Under the pieces are notes generated by a model that saw only the letters and a list, made by a program, of their open reading frames with translations, did no database searches and had not been told where the DNA came from. This document shows positions 9,426 to 18,626 of a stretch of DNA of 64,000 nucleotides, piece by piece (position 1 is the stretch's first letter; every line of letters begins with the position of its first letter). Location of the stretch: NCBI RefSeq assembly GCF_963667405.1, contig NZ_OY763408.1, positions 2,069,757 through 2,133,756 of the forward strand, in the 5' to 3' direction. This DNA comes from an uncultured Sphaerochaeta sp. (GTDB lineage Bacteria; Spirochaetota; Spirochaetia; Sphaerochaetales; Sphaerochaetaceae). The position numbers and the translations under genes are program-made.

Positions 9426-9989
9426 ATGATTAAAGCAGGTCAAATCGACAAGGGAACCGCCCTGTTGATCAAAGGACAGCCCTTTGTATGCATCGACCGT
9501 GAATTTGTGAATCCCGGCAAGGGATCTGCCTTCGTTCGCCTGAAGCTCAAGAGTCCGTCCACCGGTCAGACGCTCAGCGAAACCATGAAGACACAGGACA
9601 ACGCCGAGGACATCACCGTGGTCGACAGGGACTGTCAGTATCTGTACAACGATGGGGAGAATTTCCACCTGATGTTGACCGATACCTTCGAACAGATTGA
9701 AGTGCCGATGGGCAACTTCCCCGACTATCAGTTTCTGATGAAAGATGGCGAAACCTACCGCTGCACCTTCTGGGAAGCACAGATCCTGGATATCCAGGTA
9801 CCCCCCAAGGTAGTATTCCTGGTAGCCGAGGCTGAGGAAGCCGTCAAGGGTGATACCGTACAGGGTGCAACCAAGTACATCACCACCGAAACAGGTCTGA
9901 AGGTCCGCGTTCCCATTTTCATCAAGCAGGGTGAGAAGATCCGGGTCAACACCGAGACGAAAGAGTACTTGGAACGAGTCAACAACTAG
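9426..9989 (+). CDS. efp: Elongation factor P
   Basis: Ribosome-bound factor that relieves stalling at polyproline. The 187-aa protein has the three usual beta-barrel domains. The modification loop reads EFVNPGKGSAF with Lys32 at the tip, the residue expected to receive beta-lysine from EpmA. The ribosome site GAGGTAAT precedes the ATG. A TATGCT at 9375-9380 inside the end of epmA could give an extra promoter, but its -35 is poor. A strong terminator follows. Confidence 0.97.
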   Translation: MIKAGQIDKGTALLIKGQPFVCIDREFVNPGKGSAFVRLKLKSPSTGQTLSETMKTQDNAEDITVVDRDCQYLYNDGENFHLMLTDTFEQIEVPMGNFPDYQFLMKDGETYRCTFWEAQILDIQVPPKVVFLVAEAEEAVKGDTVQGATKYITTETGLKVRVPIFIKQGEKIRVNTETKEYLERVNN

Positions 9990-10007
9990 TTCCCGATCCA
10001 GGACACA

Positions 10008-10042
10008 AGACCTCCACGCGTATGCAGGGAGGTCTTTTTTTA
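10008..10042 (+). terminator. Rho-independent terminator after efp
   Basis: An 8-bp stem AGACCTCC / GGAGGTCT (10008-10015 with 10028-10035) is followed by a run of T. It ends the epmA-efp unit. Confidence 0.92.
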
Positions 10043-10336
10043 TTTCGTTGTGCCACAACAGTTCCATCATAGGGAACATGCTTACCGCTTTCCTCTCCTT
10101 TCCTTTTGGTTTCATTCAGTCTTCTTTTTGTTTTATTCCGACATCAGTGAAAAATTTGTGCTAAAAAATGACTAAACTGTCATTGCACAATGCAAAAATG
10201 CTGTCAAACTGTATATGCAGGCTGTGTCAGAGGTTGCCATAAGGAGCACTGGCAATCTTGGAATAGGCTTGTTCTGGAAACCCCAGATTTTTTGAGCAAC
10301 CCAAATCACTGGGAAATACAAAAGGAGAGTATGTAC
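10043..10336 (+). promoter_or_regulatory. Control region upstream of the sugar ABC genes, candidate operators
   Basis: A non-coding AT-richer stretch. Two small inverted repeats abut each other: ATGAC-6-GTCAT (10168-10183) and CATTG-CA-CAATG (10181-10192). They could be sites for a sugar-responsive repressor or activator. I could not find a convincing -35/-10 pair, which would suit activator control. The rest shows nothing recognisable apart from the ribosome site AAGGAGAG at 10322-10329. Confidence 0.35.
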
Positions 10337-11617
10337 ATGAAAGGAAAGCATTTCTTGATCCTCGCCCTCGCAATCCTGATGCTGGTACCAAGTTTCATCT
10401 TTGCCCAGCCCGCAGCGGAAGAGAGCAAAGAGTCCACCATGCGTCTGGCTTGGTGGGGAAACCCGACCCGCGACGAACGCACCTACAAGGCTGTGGAGAT
10501 GTTCCAGGCCACGTATCCTGAGATCACCATCGAGACCGAGACCACCGGTTGGGGTGGCTACTGGGACAAGATGAATACCCAGGCAGCAGCCGGCAGCCTT
10601 CCCGATCTGATGCAGCACGACTATGCATACATGTTGCAGTGGGTCCAGCGCAATCAGCTGGCAGACCTCACCCCGTATGTCCAGAAAGGCATCATCGACC
10701 TGTCCAAGATCAATGAGTCCTTCCTCTCAGGCGGAAGAGTCGACGGCAAGCTCTATGGCATCAGCCTCGGTACCAACGCAGTATGTCTGACCTACGACCC
10801 GGCAGTGTTGGCCAAAGCCGGCATTGCAGAACCCGATTCCACCACCTGGACATGGGAAGACTTTGAACGCATCGCCCTCGAGATTTACCGCAAGACCGGT
10901 GTGCAGACCATCCCCTTCTTCACCACCGATCCGAAGGTCGGCTTTGACAACATGATCAGGCAGACCGGCAAGGCCACCTACGGCAAGACAGGCCTCGGCT
11001 TCACCGATCCCTCCGTCCTGCGCGAGTTCTATGCCATCCAGCTCAGGCTCCTTGATGCCGGCGCCCTGATCCGACCCGAAATTGCCTTCGTGTCCGTCTC
11101 CCCTGAAGAGGGTGCATTTGCCAAGGGACAATCATGGGTCGAATTCATCTGGTCCAACCAGTATGTTTCCACCCAGGCTGCTGCAAAGCGTCCGCTCAAG
11201 ATTGCCCTGCTTCCCAACATCAAGGGAGCAACGGCAAAGGGAACCTTCCTCAAGCCTTCGATGTTCTTCTCCATTCCCGCGAGTGCAGAGAATCCGGAAG
11301 CTGCAGCAAAGTTCCTGAACTACTTCCTCAACGACATCAGCGTCAACGACTTTTTGATGGGTGAACGTGGCGTTCCCATCCCCGATGATGTCCGCGAGCA
11401 CATGGCGACCAAGGTCGACACGATCAACAAGCAGATCTTCGAGTACATCAGCCTTGCTTCCAAGAATGCAGGCCCGATCGATGCTCCGGATCCGGCTGGA
11501 AGCGGAGAGTTCCTCAAGATGGTCCGTGACGTAACCCAAGAGATCCTCCTCAAGAGAGTCTCCCTTGATGAGGGTGTGTCCCGGCTCATGACCCGTGGCA
11601 ATCAGATTCTCAAATAG
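10337..11617 (+). CDS. Sugar ABC transporter substrate-binding protein
   Basis: Extracellular solute-binding protein (family 1, MalE/UgpB-like), 426 aa. A Sec signal peptide covers about residues 1-25 (core LALAILMLVPSFIFAQ), and the mature part begins with acidic residues and TMRLAWWGNP. No lipobox Cys is evident, so it is probably free in the periplasm. I chose the second ATG (10337) because AGGAG lies 9 nt upstream; an ATG two codons earlier is possible. It leads a three-gene importer. The sugar cannot be read from the sequence; a GH105-like neighbour hints at pectin-derived sugars. Confidence 0.9.
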   Translation: MKGKHFLILALAILMLVPSFIFAQPAAEESKESTMRLAWWGNPTRDERTYKAVEMFQATYPEITIETETTGWGGYWDKMNTQAAAGSLPDLMQHDYAYMLQWVQRNQLADLTPYVQKGIIDLSKINESFLSGGRVDGKLYGISLGTNAVCLTYDPAVLAKAGIAEPDSTTWTWEDFERIALEIYRKTGVQTIPFFTTDPKVGFDNMIRQTGKATYGKTGLGFTDPSVLREFYAIQLRLLDAGALIRPEIAFVSVSPEEGAFAKGQSWVEFIWSNQYVSTQAAAKRPLKIALLPNIKGATAKGTFLKPSMFFSIPASAENPEAAAKFLNYFLNDISVNDFLMGERGVPIPDDVREHMATKVDTINKQIFEYISLASKNAGPIDAPDPAGSGEFLKMVRDVTQEILLKRVSLDEGVSRLMTRGNQILK

Positions 11618-11634
11618 TCACTCACCTGCTCATG

Positions 11635-11662
11635 GGGAGGCCTGCCACCTGGTAGGTCTCCC
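11635..11662 (+). other. Intercistronic stem-loop between binding protein and permease
   Basis: A perfect 12-bp stem with two G-U pairs (11635-11646 with 11651-11662) and loop ACCT, but no following T-run. Such hairpins after binding-protein genes commonly protect the upstream mRNA and raise its dose relative to the permeases. Confidence 0.65.
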
Positions 11663-11698
11663 TTCACAATTCAGCTCACCCTTTTTCAAGGAGACCGT

Positions 11699-12613
11699 AT
11701 GAAGCAGCTCTCTGCACGTAAAAGAGCCTGGATGGAAGACTTCTCCGGGTATGCCTTCATCAGCCCATGGCTGATAGGGTTTTTTGCATTTTCCATCATT
11801 CCCATCCTCTTCTCTCTCTACTACTCCTTCACCACGTATGACATCCTCGGGGAGCCGGTCTTCAACGGGCTCGAGAACTTTCGGACCATGGCCACTGACG
11901 AGCTCTTCTGGCAATCCCTGAAAGTAACGTTCTTCTATGCGTTTGTCTCGGTGCCCCTCAGACTGGTCTTTGCCTTCTTTGTGGCAATGCTCTTCAACCG
12001 CGGCACGCGTGCCATCCGAGTCTATCAAGCAATCTACTATGTACCGTCCCTGGTGGGCGGTTCCATCGCCGTGGCGGTCATGTGGAGAAGACTCTTCATG
12101 GCGGATGGGGCACTGAATGCTGCCCTTGCCAAGGTTGGCATCATCACCGATGTCTCCTGGATCGGCGATCCCGATACTGCAATCTGGACACTCATCATCC
12201 TCGCCATCTGGCAATTCGGATCCTCAATGCTGATTTTCCTGGCGGGACTCAGGCAGATTCCCAAGGAACTCTACGAAGCTGCCTCCATCGATGGAGCCGG
12301 CTCTTTGCGTAAATTCACCCATATCACCGTCCCTCAGATCACCCCGGTCCTCTTCTTCAACCTTGTCATGCAGCTGATCAACGGTTTTACCGTCTTTACC
12401 CAAGCCTTCGTCGTAAGCGGCGGTTCGGGTGATCCGCTCAACTCCACCCTCGTATATGCCCTCTATCTCTATCAGCGGGCCTTCAAGTACTACGACATGG
12501 GCTACAGCAGCGCCATGGCATGGGTACTGGTCCTCATCATCGGCGTGATGACCGGCATAGTCTTCAAGACAAGCAGCAGCTGGGTCTTCTACGAAGCGAA
12601 GGAGGGGAAATAA
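11699..12613 (+). CDS. Sugar ABC transporter permease, MalF type
   Basis: Inner-membrane subunit of a carbohydrate (CUT1-like) importer, 304 aa, with six predicted membrane helices. The EAA loop that docks the ATPase is at about residues 190-215 (KELYEAASIDGAGSLRKF). Ribosome site AAGGAG is 5 nt before the ATG. The next permease starts one base after its stop. No ATPase gene lies in the cluster, so it probably uses a shared MsmX/UgpC-type ATPase encoded elsewhere. Confidence 0.92.
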   Translation: MKQLSARKRAWMEDFSGYAFISPWLIGFFAFSIIPILFSLYYSFTTYDILGEPVFNGLENFRTMATDELFWQSLKVTFFYAFVSVPLRLVFAFFVAMLFNRGTRAIRVYQAIYYVPSLVGGSIAVAVMWRRLFMADGALNAALAKVGIITDVSWIGDPDTAIWTLIILAIWQFGSSMLIFLAGLRQIPKELYEAASIDGAGSLRKFTHITVPQITPVLFFNLVMQLINGFTVFTQAFVVSGGSGDPLNSTLVYALYLYQRAFKYYDMGYSSAMAWVLVLIIGVMTGIVFKTSSSWVFYEAKEGK

Positions 12614-12614
12614 G

Positions 12615-13463
12615 ATGACAAGCAGAAAAACCAAGCACCTTTTGGGGCAGGCCCTTTTCCATCTTGTGGTCATACTTCTGGCCTATGTAATGCTCTACCC
12701 GATCCTTTGGATGGTTTCAAACTCCTTCAAGGAGACTTCCGAAATCTTCAACACCACCTCACTCATTCCTGAAACGTTCCGGTTCGAGAACTATGTACGG
12801 GGTTGGAAATTCAACAATTCGGTGACCTTCACCACCTTCTTCTACAACTCGTTCTACTACACCATCCTCTCCACCCTTGGTGCGGTGCTGGCCTCTTCCC
12901 TGGTGGCCTATGGGTTTGCCCGGGTCCCGTTCCGGGGGAGAGCCTTCTGGTATGGGTGCATGTTCATGACCATGATGATCCCCTACCAGGTGGTCATGGT
13001 CCCACAGTTCATCATCTTCCACAAGCTGGGGTGGATCAACAGCTTCAAACCCCTGATCATTCCCCAGTTTGCAGGCCTGCCCTTCTTCATCTTCCTGATG
13101 GTGCAGTTCATCCGGCAGATTCCCTATGAGCTGGACGATTCGGCAAAGATTGACGGGTGCAACCGCTTTTCGGTCTTCACCAGGATTCTCTTTCCCCTCA
13201 TCAAGCCTGCGGTGATCACCAGCACCATCTTCAGCTTCTACTGGCGGTGGGATGACTTTTTGGGTCCTCTTCTCTTCCTGAACAAGCCGAGGCTGTTTAC
13301 CGTAAGCCTTGCACTGAGAATGTTCAGCGACCCGATGACCAGCACCGACTGGTCGGCAATATTCGCCATGGGGACACTCAGCCTGTTGCCGGTATTGGTC
13401 ATCTTCCTGATCTTCCAGAAGTACATCGTGCAGGGCTTGGTTACCACCGGGCTGAAAGGCTAG
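12615..13463 (+). CDS. Sugar ABC transporter permease, MalG type
   Basis: Second membrane subunit of the importer, 282 aa, six helices, with the EAA motif YELDDSAKIDGCNRF in the last third. It pairs with the upstream MalF-type subunit, from which it is separated by one base. Its TAG stop shares the bases CTAG with the stop codon of the convergent hydrolase gene, so there is no room for a terminator. Confidence 0.92.
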   Translation: MTSRKTKHLLGQALFHLVVILLAYVMLYPILWMVSNSFKETSEIFNTTSLIPETFRFENYVRGWKFNNSVTFTTFFYNSFYYTILSTLGAVLASSLVAYGFARVPFRGRAFWYGCMFMTMMIPYQVVMVPQFIIFHKLGWINSFKPLIIPQFAGLPFFIFLMVQFIRQIPYELDDSAKIDGCNRFSVFTRILFPLIKPAVITSTIFSFYWRWDDFLGPLLFLNKPRLFTVSLALRMFSDPMTSTDWSAIFAMGTLSLLPVLVIFLIFQKYIVQGLVTTGLKG

Positions 13464-15541
13464 GAGAGCTTGGCCCGCTCGCACAGGGCCAGCAGGATGA
13501 TGCCGATGCCATGGGTGTCATCCAGGCGGGGCAACAGCTGCTGGGCATAGTAGTGCTTCGAGCAGGAGAACTCAGAGCCCCTGCACACTCCCCATACATG
13601 GCCATCGGCATCGATGGCCATTTCCTTGAGCCCTTCGCACGCCTTGAGACACGCCTGGCGGTAGGGTTCTGCCTCTTGGTACCAGCCAAAACGCACCCCC
13701 CGGGAGAACGCGCAGGCAAACATGGCGGTGCAGGAGCTCTCCTGATACGACTGCGGGTAATTGAGCACCTGATGAAACATCCCCATCTCATCCTGCAACC
13801 TCAGGTATCCCTCGCTGAGCTTTCCGAAGAACTCCAGCAAGGCTGCTCGCTTCGGATGATCGGGATCGAGGACCATCAGCAGCTCGGAGAGGCTGAAGAG
13901 CACCCAACCGTTCCCCCTTCCCCACGGAATGCCGGTGGAGAGGTTTCGGTCGAAGTCGTAGACATGACTCATCAGCTGCTCCTCTTCCCTGTACAGGTAT
14001 TTGGCAAACCCGAAGAACTGATGCGCAGCATCATCCAGATGGGCGGAATCTGCACTGAAGCGGGCATACCGGCAGAGGAAGGGAACTGACATGTACAGAT
14101 CGTCGATCCACATGGTGTTCTCATGGAACTCGTGCATCAGGGCGGTACGGAAGAACGTGCCATCGCTGAGACGGGGCTGTTGCTTGGAGATGTAGTGCCC
14201 GACCACCTCAATGAGCGGCTCATAGCCGACCAACTCATGGTCACTGGCAACCTCCAGCAAGGTTGAGGCAAAGCTTCCGCAGTCATCAAGGCTATCCAGG
14301 CTGGTCATCAGGTGGTGGACTGCCGTGGCACCTCCAAGAGCCTGCTTGTCCCACATGCCATAGGCATAGGTGTCGATGCTTGCCTGGATATGTTGTACCA
14401 GGTAGCTATGGACTGCATGGGAAAGCTCCTCATCCAGCTCCTTGAGCATCCGCTCGCTTTCCACCAAGCCATACAGGGTCACCCCAAGCGGATAATTCCA
14501 GTGCCCGAAGAGGGGGTTCTCGTTGTAGATTCTCAGATAGGCGGCCTCGCCTTCCAGATGCCAGAAATCCATGGCTCCCGAAGAAGTTTCGAACGGCTTG
14601 AGATATTGGACAGGAAAATCCTTTGGATGCTCCTCAAACGGACCGGCCAGCAGGAATGAGTAAGGGGACTCGGTTCCCAGGACAGGATTGACCAGCTTCA
14701 CCCCTTCATTGCTCTTGGCATCCTGGATGCTGAGCACAACCGGTTTGCCGGTTTTGGCATAGAGGGTGAGTTGATGGACACCTCCGCCCAGTTCTACACT
14801 CTCCTGCATGATCTGCACACCATCCACCAGCAGTTCTGCATTGCTTTCGATGGTACACCAGGTGCTCTCCTCCAAAGCAAGGGAGGTTGTCATCACCACA
14901 TACGACCCCTCGTGGGCCAAGGGGAAGACCTGGGAAAGGCTCACCTCGTTTCCTTCCCTTGCAAAAGGCTCTGGGTACCATTCGAGACTTCTCAGCGTCT
15001 GTGCATCCAGATGTTCAGGAACTTCGGAAAGCGGATGCGAATACCAAACGCCCTCGCTCTCTTGCATCGGGGAGGGCATCAGAAAGTAGTAGTCGAGCTT
15101 TCCCACCCAGGTACCGAACTCACAGCCAAAGCCTCCGCTGGTGTGCTCACACACCAAGACAAGGTCATTGGTGCCCTGTTGCAGCTCAAGGTCGAAGATC
15201 TGCTTTGCATGGTAGCGTTCACTGAAGATATCACTCGAGCCTGCAAGCTTGCCGTTGACGTAGATGCTGACAGGACCGAAGGGGATGAGGGCAAAACGCA
15301 ACCCCATCGCCTCCCCTGCGGTATAGGTACCCCAGATGCAGGAGAAGCTCCCCAGCTTAGCCTCGGGCAGCAGGAGGCTGAGGTCTGCAAGGTAGCGGTA
15401 GTTTTCCCGCCGGAAGATACCCCGCCTGAGGAAGGGACGGTAGGTATAGCTGCCCTGTCCATGCTTGGAAAGGTAGCGTCTGATGATTGCCTGTGCTGCC
15501 TGCACCTCGGTTGCCTGGGCCATGCTTTTTGATCTGTCCAT
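13460..15541 (-). CDS. Glycoside hydrolase family 88/105-like (unsaturated rhamnogalacturonyl hydrolase-like) with N-terminal extension
   Basis: Likely cleaves unsaturated uronyl residues from pectin-type oligosaccharides. The C-terminal half of this 693-aa protein shows (alpha/alpha)6-barrel signatures of GH105: WIDDLYMSVPFL with the expected catalytic Asp, WGRGNGWVLFSLSEL, and SCTAMFACAFSRG. The first 330 or so residues are not part of that fold and look beta-rich (sandwich or carbohydrate-binding-like). No signal peptide, so cytosolic. GATACT with a TTGCAT -35 ends 6 nt before the ATG, so it is probably leaderless. It is convergent with the sugar permeases and may process the imported sugar (inference). 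Confidence 0.8.
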   Translation of the reverse strand: MDRSKSMAQATEVQAAQAIIRRYLSKHGQGSYTYRPFLRRGIFRRENYRYLADLSLLLPEAKLGSFSCIWGTYTAGEAMGLRFALIPFGPVSIYVNGKLAGSSDIFSERYHAKQIFDLELQQGTNDLVLVCEHTSGGFGCEFGTWVGKLDYYFLMPSPMQESEGVWYSHPLSEVPEHLDAQTLRSLEWYPEPFAREGNEVSLSQVFPLAHEGSYVVMTTSLALEESTWCTIESNAELLVDGVQIMQESVELGGGVHQLTLYAKTGKPVVLSIQDAKSNEGVKLVNPVLGTESPYSFLLAGPFEEHPKDFPVQYLKPFETSSGAMDFWHLEGEAAYLRIYNENPLFGHWNYPLGVTLYGLVESERMLKELDEELSHAVHSYLVQHIQASIDTYAYGMWDKQALGGATAVHHLMTSLDSLDDCGSFASTLLEVASDHELVGYEPLIEVVGHYISKQQPRLSDGTFFRTALMHEFHENTMWIDDLYMSVPFLCRYARFSADSAHLDDAAHQFFGFAKYLYREEEQLMSHVYDFDRNLSTGIPWGRGNGWVLFSLSELLMVLDPDHPKRAALLEFFGKLSEGYLRLQDEMGMFHQVLNYPQSYQESSCTAMFACAFSRGVRFGWYQEAEPYRQACLKACEGLKEMAIDADGHVWGVCRGSEFSCSKHYYAQQLLPRLDDTHGIGIILLALCERAKLS

Positions 15542-15547
15542 AGGTCA

Positions 15548-15576
15548 AGTATCGTATCACAACAAGGAGCATGCAA
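15548..15576 (-). promoter_or_regulatory. Promoter of the GH105-like gene, leaderless type
   Basis: TTGCAT (15571-15576), 17-nt spacer, GATACT (15548-15553), then 6 nt to the ATG at 15541. Confidence 0.6.
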
Positions 15577-15607
15577 GCGGAAAGCAAGGAATACTCATAC
15601 TTTTCTC

Positions 15608-15653
15608 TTGCCAAAAAGGAAAAGATACAGTACGTTAGTCATCGTTAACTAAC
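15608..15653 (+). promoter_or_regulatory. tetR promoter with operator
   Basis: TTGCCA (15608-15613), 17-nt spacer, TACGTT (15631-15636). The inverted repeat GTTAGT-8-ACTAAC (15634-15653) starts inside the -10 box and runs over the start point, as expected for an autorepressor. Fifteen of twenty positions match a site in front of the exporter gene at 16293-16312. Confidence 0.72.
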
Positions 15654-15664
15654 AGGAGGGATCC

Positions 15665-16246
15665 ATGCATACCCAACGACAGGCAGAACTGATTGAAGCC
15701 GCCATCAAGCTTACCGCAGCAGATGGCATCCAAAAACTCACCATCCGCAACGTTGCAGCGGCAATCGGGGTAAGTGAGGCTGCTGTGTACAGGCATTTTG
15801 GAAGCAAACATGACCTGCTGAAGGCTATCATCGCCCACCTGGACTCTCTGCTTGCTCCGCAGTTCTCCGCCCTGCTCACCAGCGAAAGCTCGTATGCAGA
15901 TTCTCTGACCCAGTTCCTGTCCAACCTTTTCAGCCTGCTTGAGCACAATGATGCATTCAGCCTGATGCTTTTCGCAGAAGAAACCTTCAACGTTGACATC
16001 GAGCTCAAGCCTGAGCTGAGCGCGTTGCTGTCCAAAAACCTCAAACAGATCACCAGGTTTTATGAGCGGGCCATGGAAGACGGACGCTGTCGTACCGATC
16101 TTGGATCCGCCCAACTCGCCCTGATCACCTTCGGGACCATCCGGCTCTCCGTCTCTCGGTGGCATCTGGCAACCGAACGGCAATCCCTGTACTCCCAAGC
16201 ACAGGAGATTGGAAAGAATCTGGGTATACTCTTCTCCTTGAAGTGA
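15665..16246 (+). CDS. TetR-family transcriptional repressor
   Basis: DNA-binding regulator, 193 aa. The N-terminal helix-turn-helix is at residues 25-46 (TIRNVAAAIGVSEAAVYRHFGSK); the C-terminal two thirds form the variable ligand-binding and dimerisation domain. Ribosome site AGGAGGG precedes the ATG. The gene sits directly ahead of an RND exporter operon, and the same operator-like repeat is found before both, so it most likely represses itself and the exporter until a hydrophobic ligand binds. Confidence 0.93.
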   Translation: MHTQRQAELIEAAIKLTAADGIQKLTIRNVAAAIGVSEAAVYRHFGSKHDLLKAIIAHLDSLLAPQFSALLTSESSYADSLTQFLSNLFSLLEHNDAFSLMLFAEETFNVDIELKPELSALLSKNLKQITRFYERAMEDGRCRTDLGSAQLALITFGTIRLSVSRWHLATERQSLYSQAQEIGKNLGILFSLK

Positions 16247-16280
16247 ACAGGTTCCCATCAGATTCCAGAACAGGACTCAT

Positions 16281-16312
16281 TTGCATTCTTAAGTAAGTAA
16301 ACGTTAACTATT
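16281..16312 (+). promoter_or_regulatory. Exporter operon promoter with TetR-type operator
   Basis: TTGCAT (16281-16286), 17-nt spacer, TTAACT (16304-16309). The site at 16293-16312 shares the CGTTAACTA core with the tetR operator and covers spacer and -10. Confidence 0.68.
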
Positions 16313-16321
16313 GGAGGACTT

Positions 16322-18613
16322 ATGCATTTTTTCACCTCTTTGGCAAAGCGACCACTCATCCTGATGCTGCTCTTGCTCTCACTCACCACCGCTTTTGTGC
16401 TCTCCATAGCACAGAATGCGGATCTGGAGACGGACCTGGATGAGTATATGCCCAAAACACACCCTGCATTCATCGCAAGTGATGATGCCCAGGAGCTCTT
16501 TGGCATCAATGATGCAATACTCATCGTGGTGGAGCATCCGAGCGGCATCTACAACCAGCAGACGCTGGAAAAGATTGATGCAATCACCACAGGACTGGCC
16601 GAGGAATTCGATGCTTTCAGCTCGGTCACCAGTCTCACGACCGCCGACAACATCAAGAGTTCCGATGGCTTTTTGGAAGTGGAGCCCTTCTATACGGGGA
16701 ATACCAGTGAAGATGCCATTGCCACCATGCAGGCTGAGGTACAGGCAAACTCCATGATATATGGACGCAATGTCAGCAAGGATGGGACAGCAACGCTCAT
16801 CATCGCCGAACTCACCGAAGATGCCGACTCCAAGGCACTGCAGGAGGAACTGAAGTCCTGGATCGGCCAGTGGGAGGGCCCTGAGCGGGTGCTTATGGCC
16901 GGTCGGCCTGTGATAGAGGGGTCTTTGGCCGAATTAGGGCCGAAGGACATGGCCATCATGTTCCCTCTGGTCATCGTGACCATGATCATCCTGCTCTATC
17001 TGCTGCTGCGCTCGGTGCGTGACACCGCTCTCAATATGGTCATCGTCCTGTTCGGCACCCTGCTCTCCTTTGGCCTGATGACGATGCTGGTAGTACCCAT
17101 CTATGCCGTTGATACGATGATTCCCGTCATGCTGATCGCCATTGGCGTGGCTTACGGCATCCATATGCACAACACCATCCATCACCTGATGGAAGAGAAG
17201 CCGGACATCACCAAGCAGGAGCTTGCCGAGCAGTCGCTGAAACTGATGATCCGTCCGATCATCATGACAGCCCTCACCACGGCCATCGGCTTTGTGGCCT
17301 TGATGAGCAGCGAGGTGCTTCCTGTGCGCTATTTCGGGCTGTTTGCCGCTATCGGCGTGCTGGGGGAGATGGTGCTGGCACTGCTGCTCTTCCCTGCCTC
17401 CATCCACCTTCTGGGAAAGCCTGTCTATCGAACGGCCAAAAAGACCTTGGGCAAACCGGCTTATTCCGATTACCTCAAGGTGTTGGTGGTTGGACACCCC
17501 AAACTCGTCACCGTGGTGAGCTTGCTTGTCCTGCTGGTCGGCATCTGGGGCACTACCAAGGTGTGGATCGATACCAGCTTTCTGGCGAATTTCGAAGAGG
17601 ACAGTTCCATTGTCCAGATCGACGAACTGGTGAATGAGAAATTCGGGGGGACTTCCACCCTGAATATCATTCTCAGCTCAGACCAAGTCGACCGCTTCAA
17701 GGATCCCGAACTGCTCAAGACCATGGATGCCATGCAACAGGAGTTGGAAGCCAATCCAATGGTGGGTAACACGCTCTCCCTGGCAACCTTCATCAAGCAG
17801 ATGAACCAGGTCATGCTTGAGCATGAGGAGGGCAGCCACAGCATCCCCGACTCCCAGGAGATGATCAGCCAATACCTGCTGCTCTACGAGTTCTCCGGTG
17901 ATCCGGAATCGCTTACCCAGGTTGTTGATTACGAGTATACGAGTGCAAACATCACCGTACAGCTGAAGAGTGACAGTTCCGCTGTCCTGAAACAGATCAT
18001 AGCGGTGATCGACACCTATCTCCCCGCTCTCGAGAAACAGGACGTCTTTCTTGGGTATGCAGGCAGCGGATACAAGGCCTTCGTGTTCAGCGAACTGCTG
18101 CTTGAAGGGCAGATTGTCAGCCTGATCATCAGTTTCGGGATCATCATCCTGCTGTTGACACTGCTGTTCAGGAGTTTGCGCATCGGTTTGGTAGGAACCT
18201 TTCCCATTGCCATCACCGCAGTGGTGAACTTCGCTGTCATGGGATTCCTGCAAATCCCGCTCAGCAGCGCCACCGCCTTGATCACCAGCATCGCCATCGG
18301 AATCGGGGTCGACTATGCAATCCATTTCCTGGAGCACTATACCAATGCCAGGCTATCTGGTGCATCTATCGAAGAAGCTACCACCGAGACGCTGGCACAT
18401 ACCGGAAGGGCAATCATCTTCAATGCCATCGCGGTGATGGGAGGATTTGCCATCCTGTTGTTCAGCGTCTTCCCCCCCAACCGTCAGGTAGGGGCCCTCA
18501 TCGTCCTCAACATGGCAACCAGTGCCTTGGGCACCCTCACCATTCTCGTGGTGGCTGTACAGTATCTCGACCGAAAGCATGTGTTTCTTCCGAAACACGT
18601 GAAACAAGCATAG
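16322..18613 (+). CDS. RND/MMPL-superfamily exporter
   Basis: Proton-driven exporter of lipid-like or hydrophobic substrates, 763 aa. Two repeats are each built of one membrane helix, a large periplasmic loop (about residues 30-210 and 395-570) and five further helices, giving about 12 helices. The first half has IGVAYGIHMHNTIH and the second GIGVDYAIHFLEHY, the typical paired MMPL motifs with the acidic residue replaced in repeat one. It is half the size of tripartite RND pumps and so resembles the hopanoid/lipid-exporter subgroup. It is followed by a LolA-like protein and a barrel. Confidence 0.9.
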   Translation: MHFFTSLAKRPLILMLLLLSLTTAFVLSIAQNADLETDLDEYMPKTHPAFIASDDAQELFGINDAILIVVEHPSGIYNQQTLEKIDAITTGLAEEFDAFSSVTSLTTADNIKSSDGFLEVEPFYTGNTSEDAIATMQAEVQANSMIYGRNVSKDGTATLIIAELTEDADSKALQEELKSWIGQWEGPERVLMAGRPVIEGSLAELGPKDMAIMFPLVIVTMIILLYLLLRSVRDTALNMVIVLFGTLLSFGLMTMLVVPIYAVDTMIPVMLIAIGVAYGIHMHNTIHHLMEEKPDITKQELAEQSLKLMIRPIIMTALTTAIGFVALMSSEVLPVRYFGLFAAIGVLGEMVLALLLFPASIHLLGKPVYRTAKKTLGKPAYSDYLKVLVVGHPKLVTVVSLLVLLVGIWGTTKVWIDTSFLANFEEDSSIVQIDELVNEKFGGTSTLNIILSSDQVDRFKDPELLKTMDAMQQELEANPMVGNTLSLATFIKQMNQVMLEHEEGSHSIPDSQEMISQYLLLYEFSGDPESLTQVVDYEYTSANITVQLKSDSSAVLKQIIAVIDTYLPALEKQDVFLGYAGSGYKAFVFSELLLEGQIVSLIISFGIIILLLTLLFRSLRIGLVGTFPIAITAVVNFAVMGFLQIPLSSATALITSIAIGIGVDYAIHFLEHYTNARLSGASIEEATTETLAHTGRAIIFNAIAVMGGFAILLFSVFPPNRQVGALIVLNMATSALGTLTILVVAVQYLDRKHVFLPKHVKQA

Positions 18614-18626
18614 AAAGGAGTTACCC

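Noticed and set aside
10140..10336. Riboswitch upstream of the sugar ABC genes
   Set aside because: No extended conserved helix arrangement or terminator/anti-terminator pair could be built from the sequence; only short inverted repeats are present.
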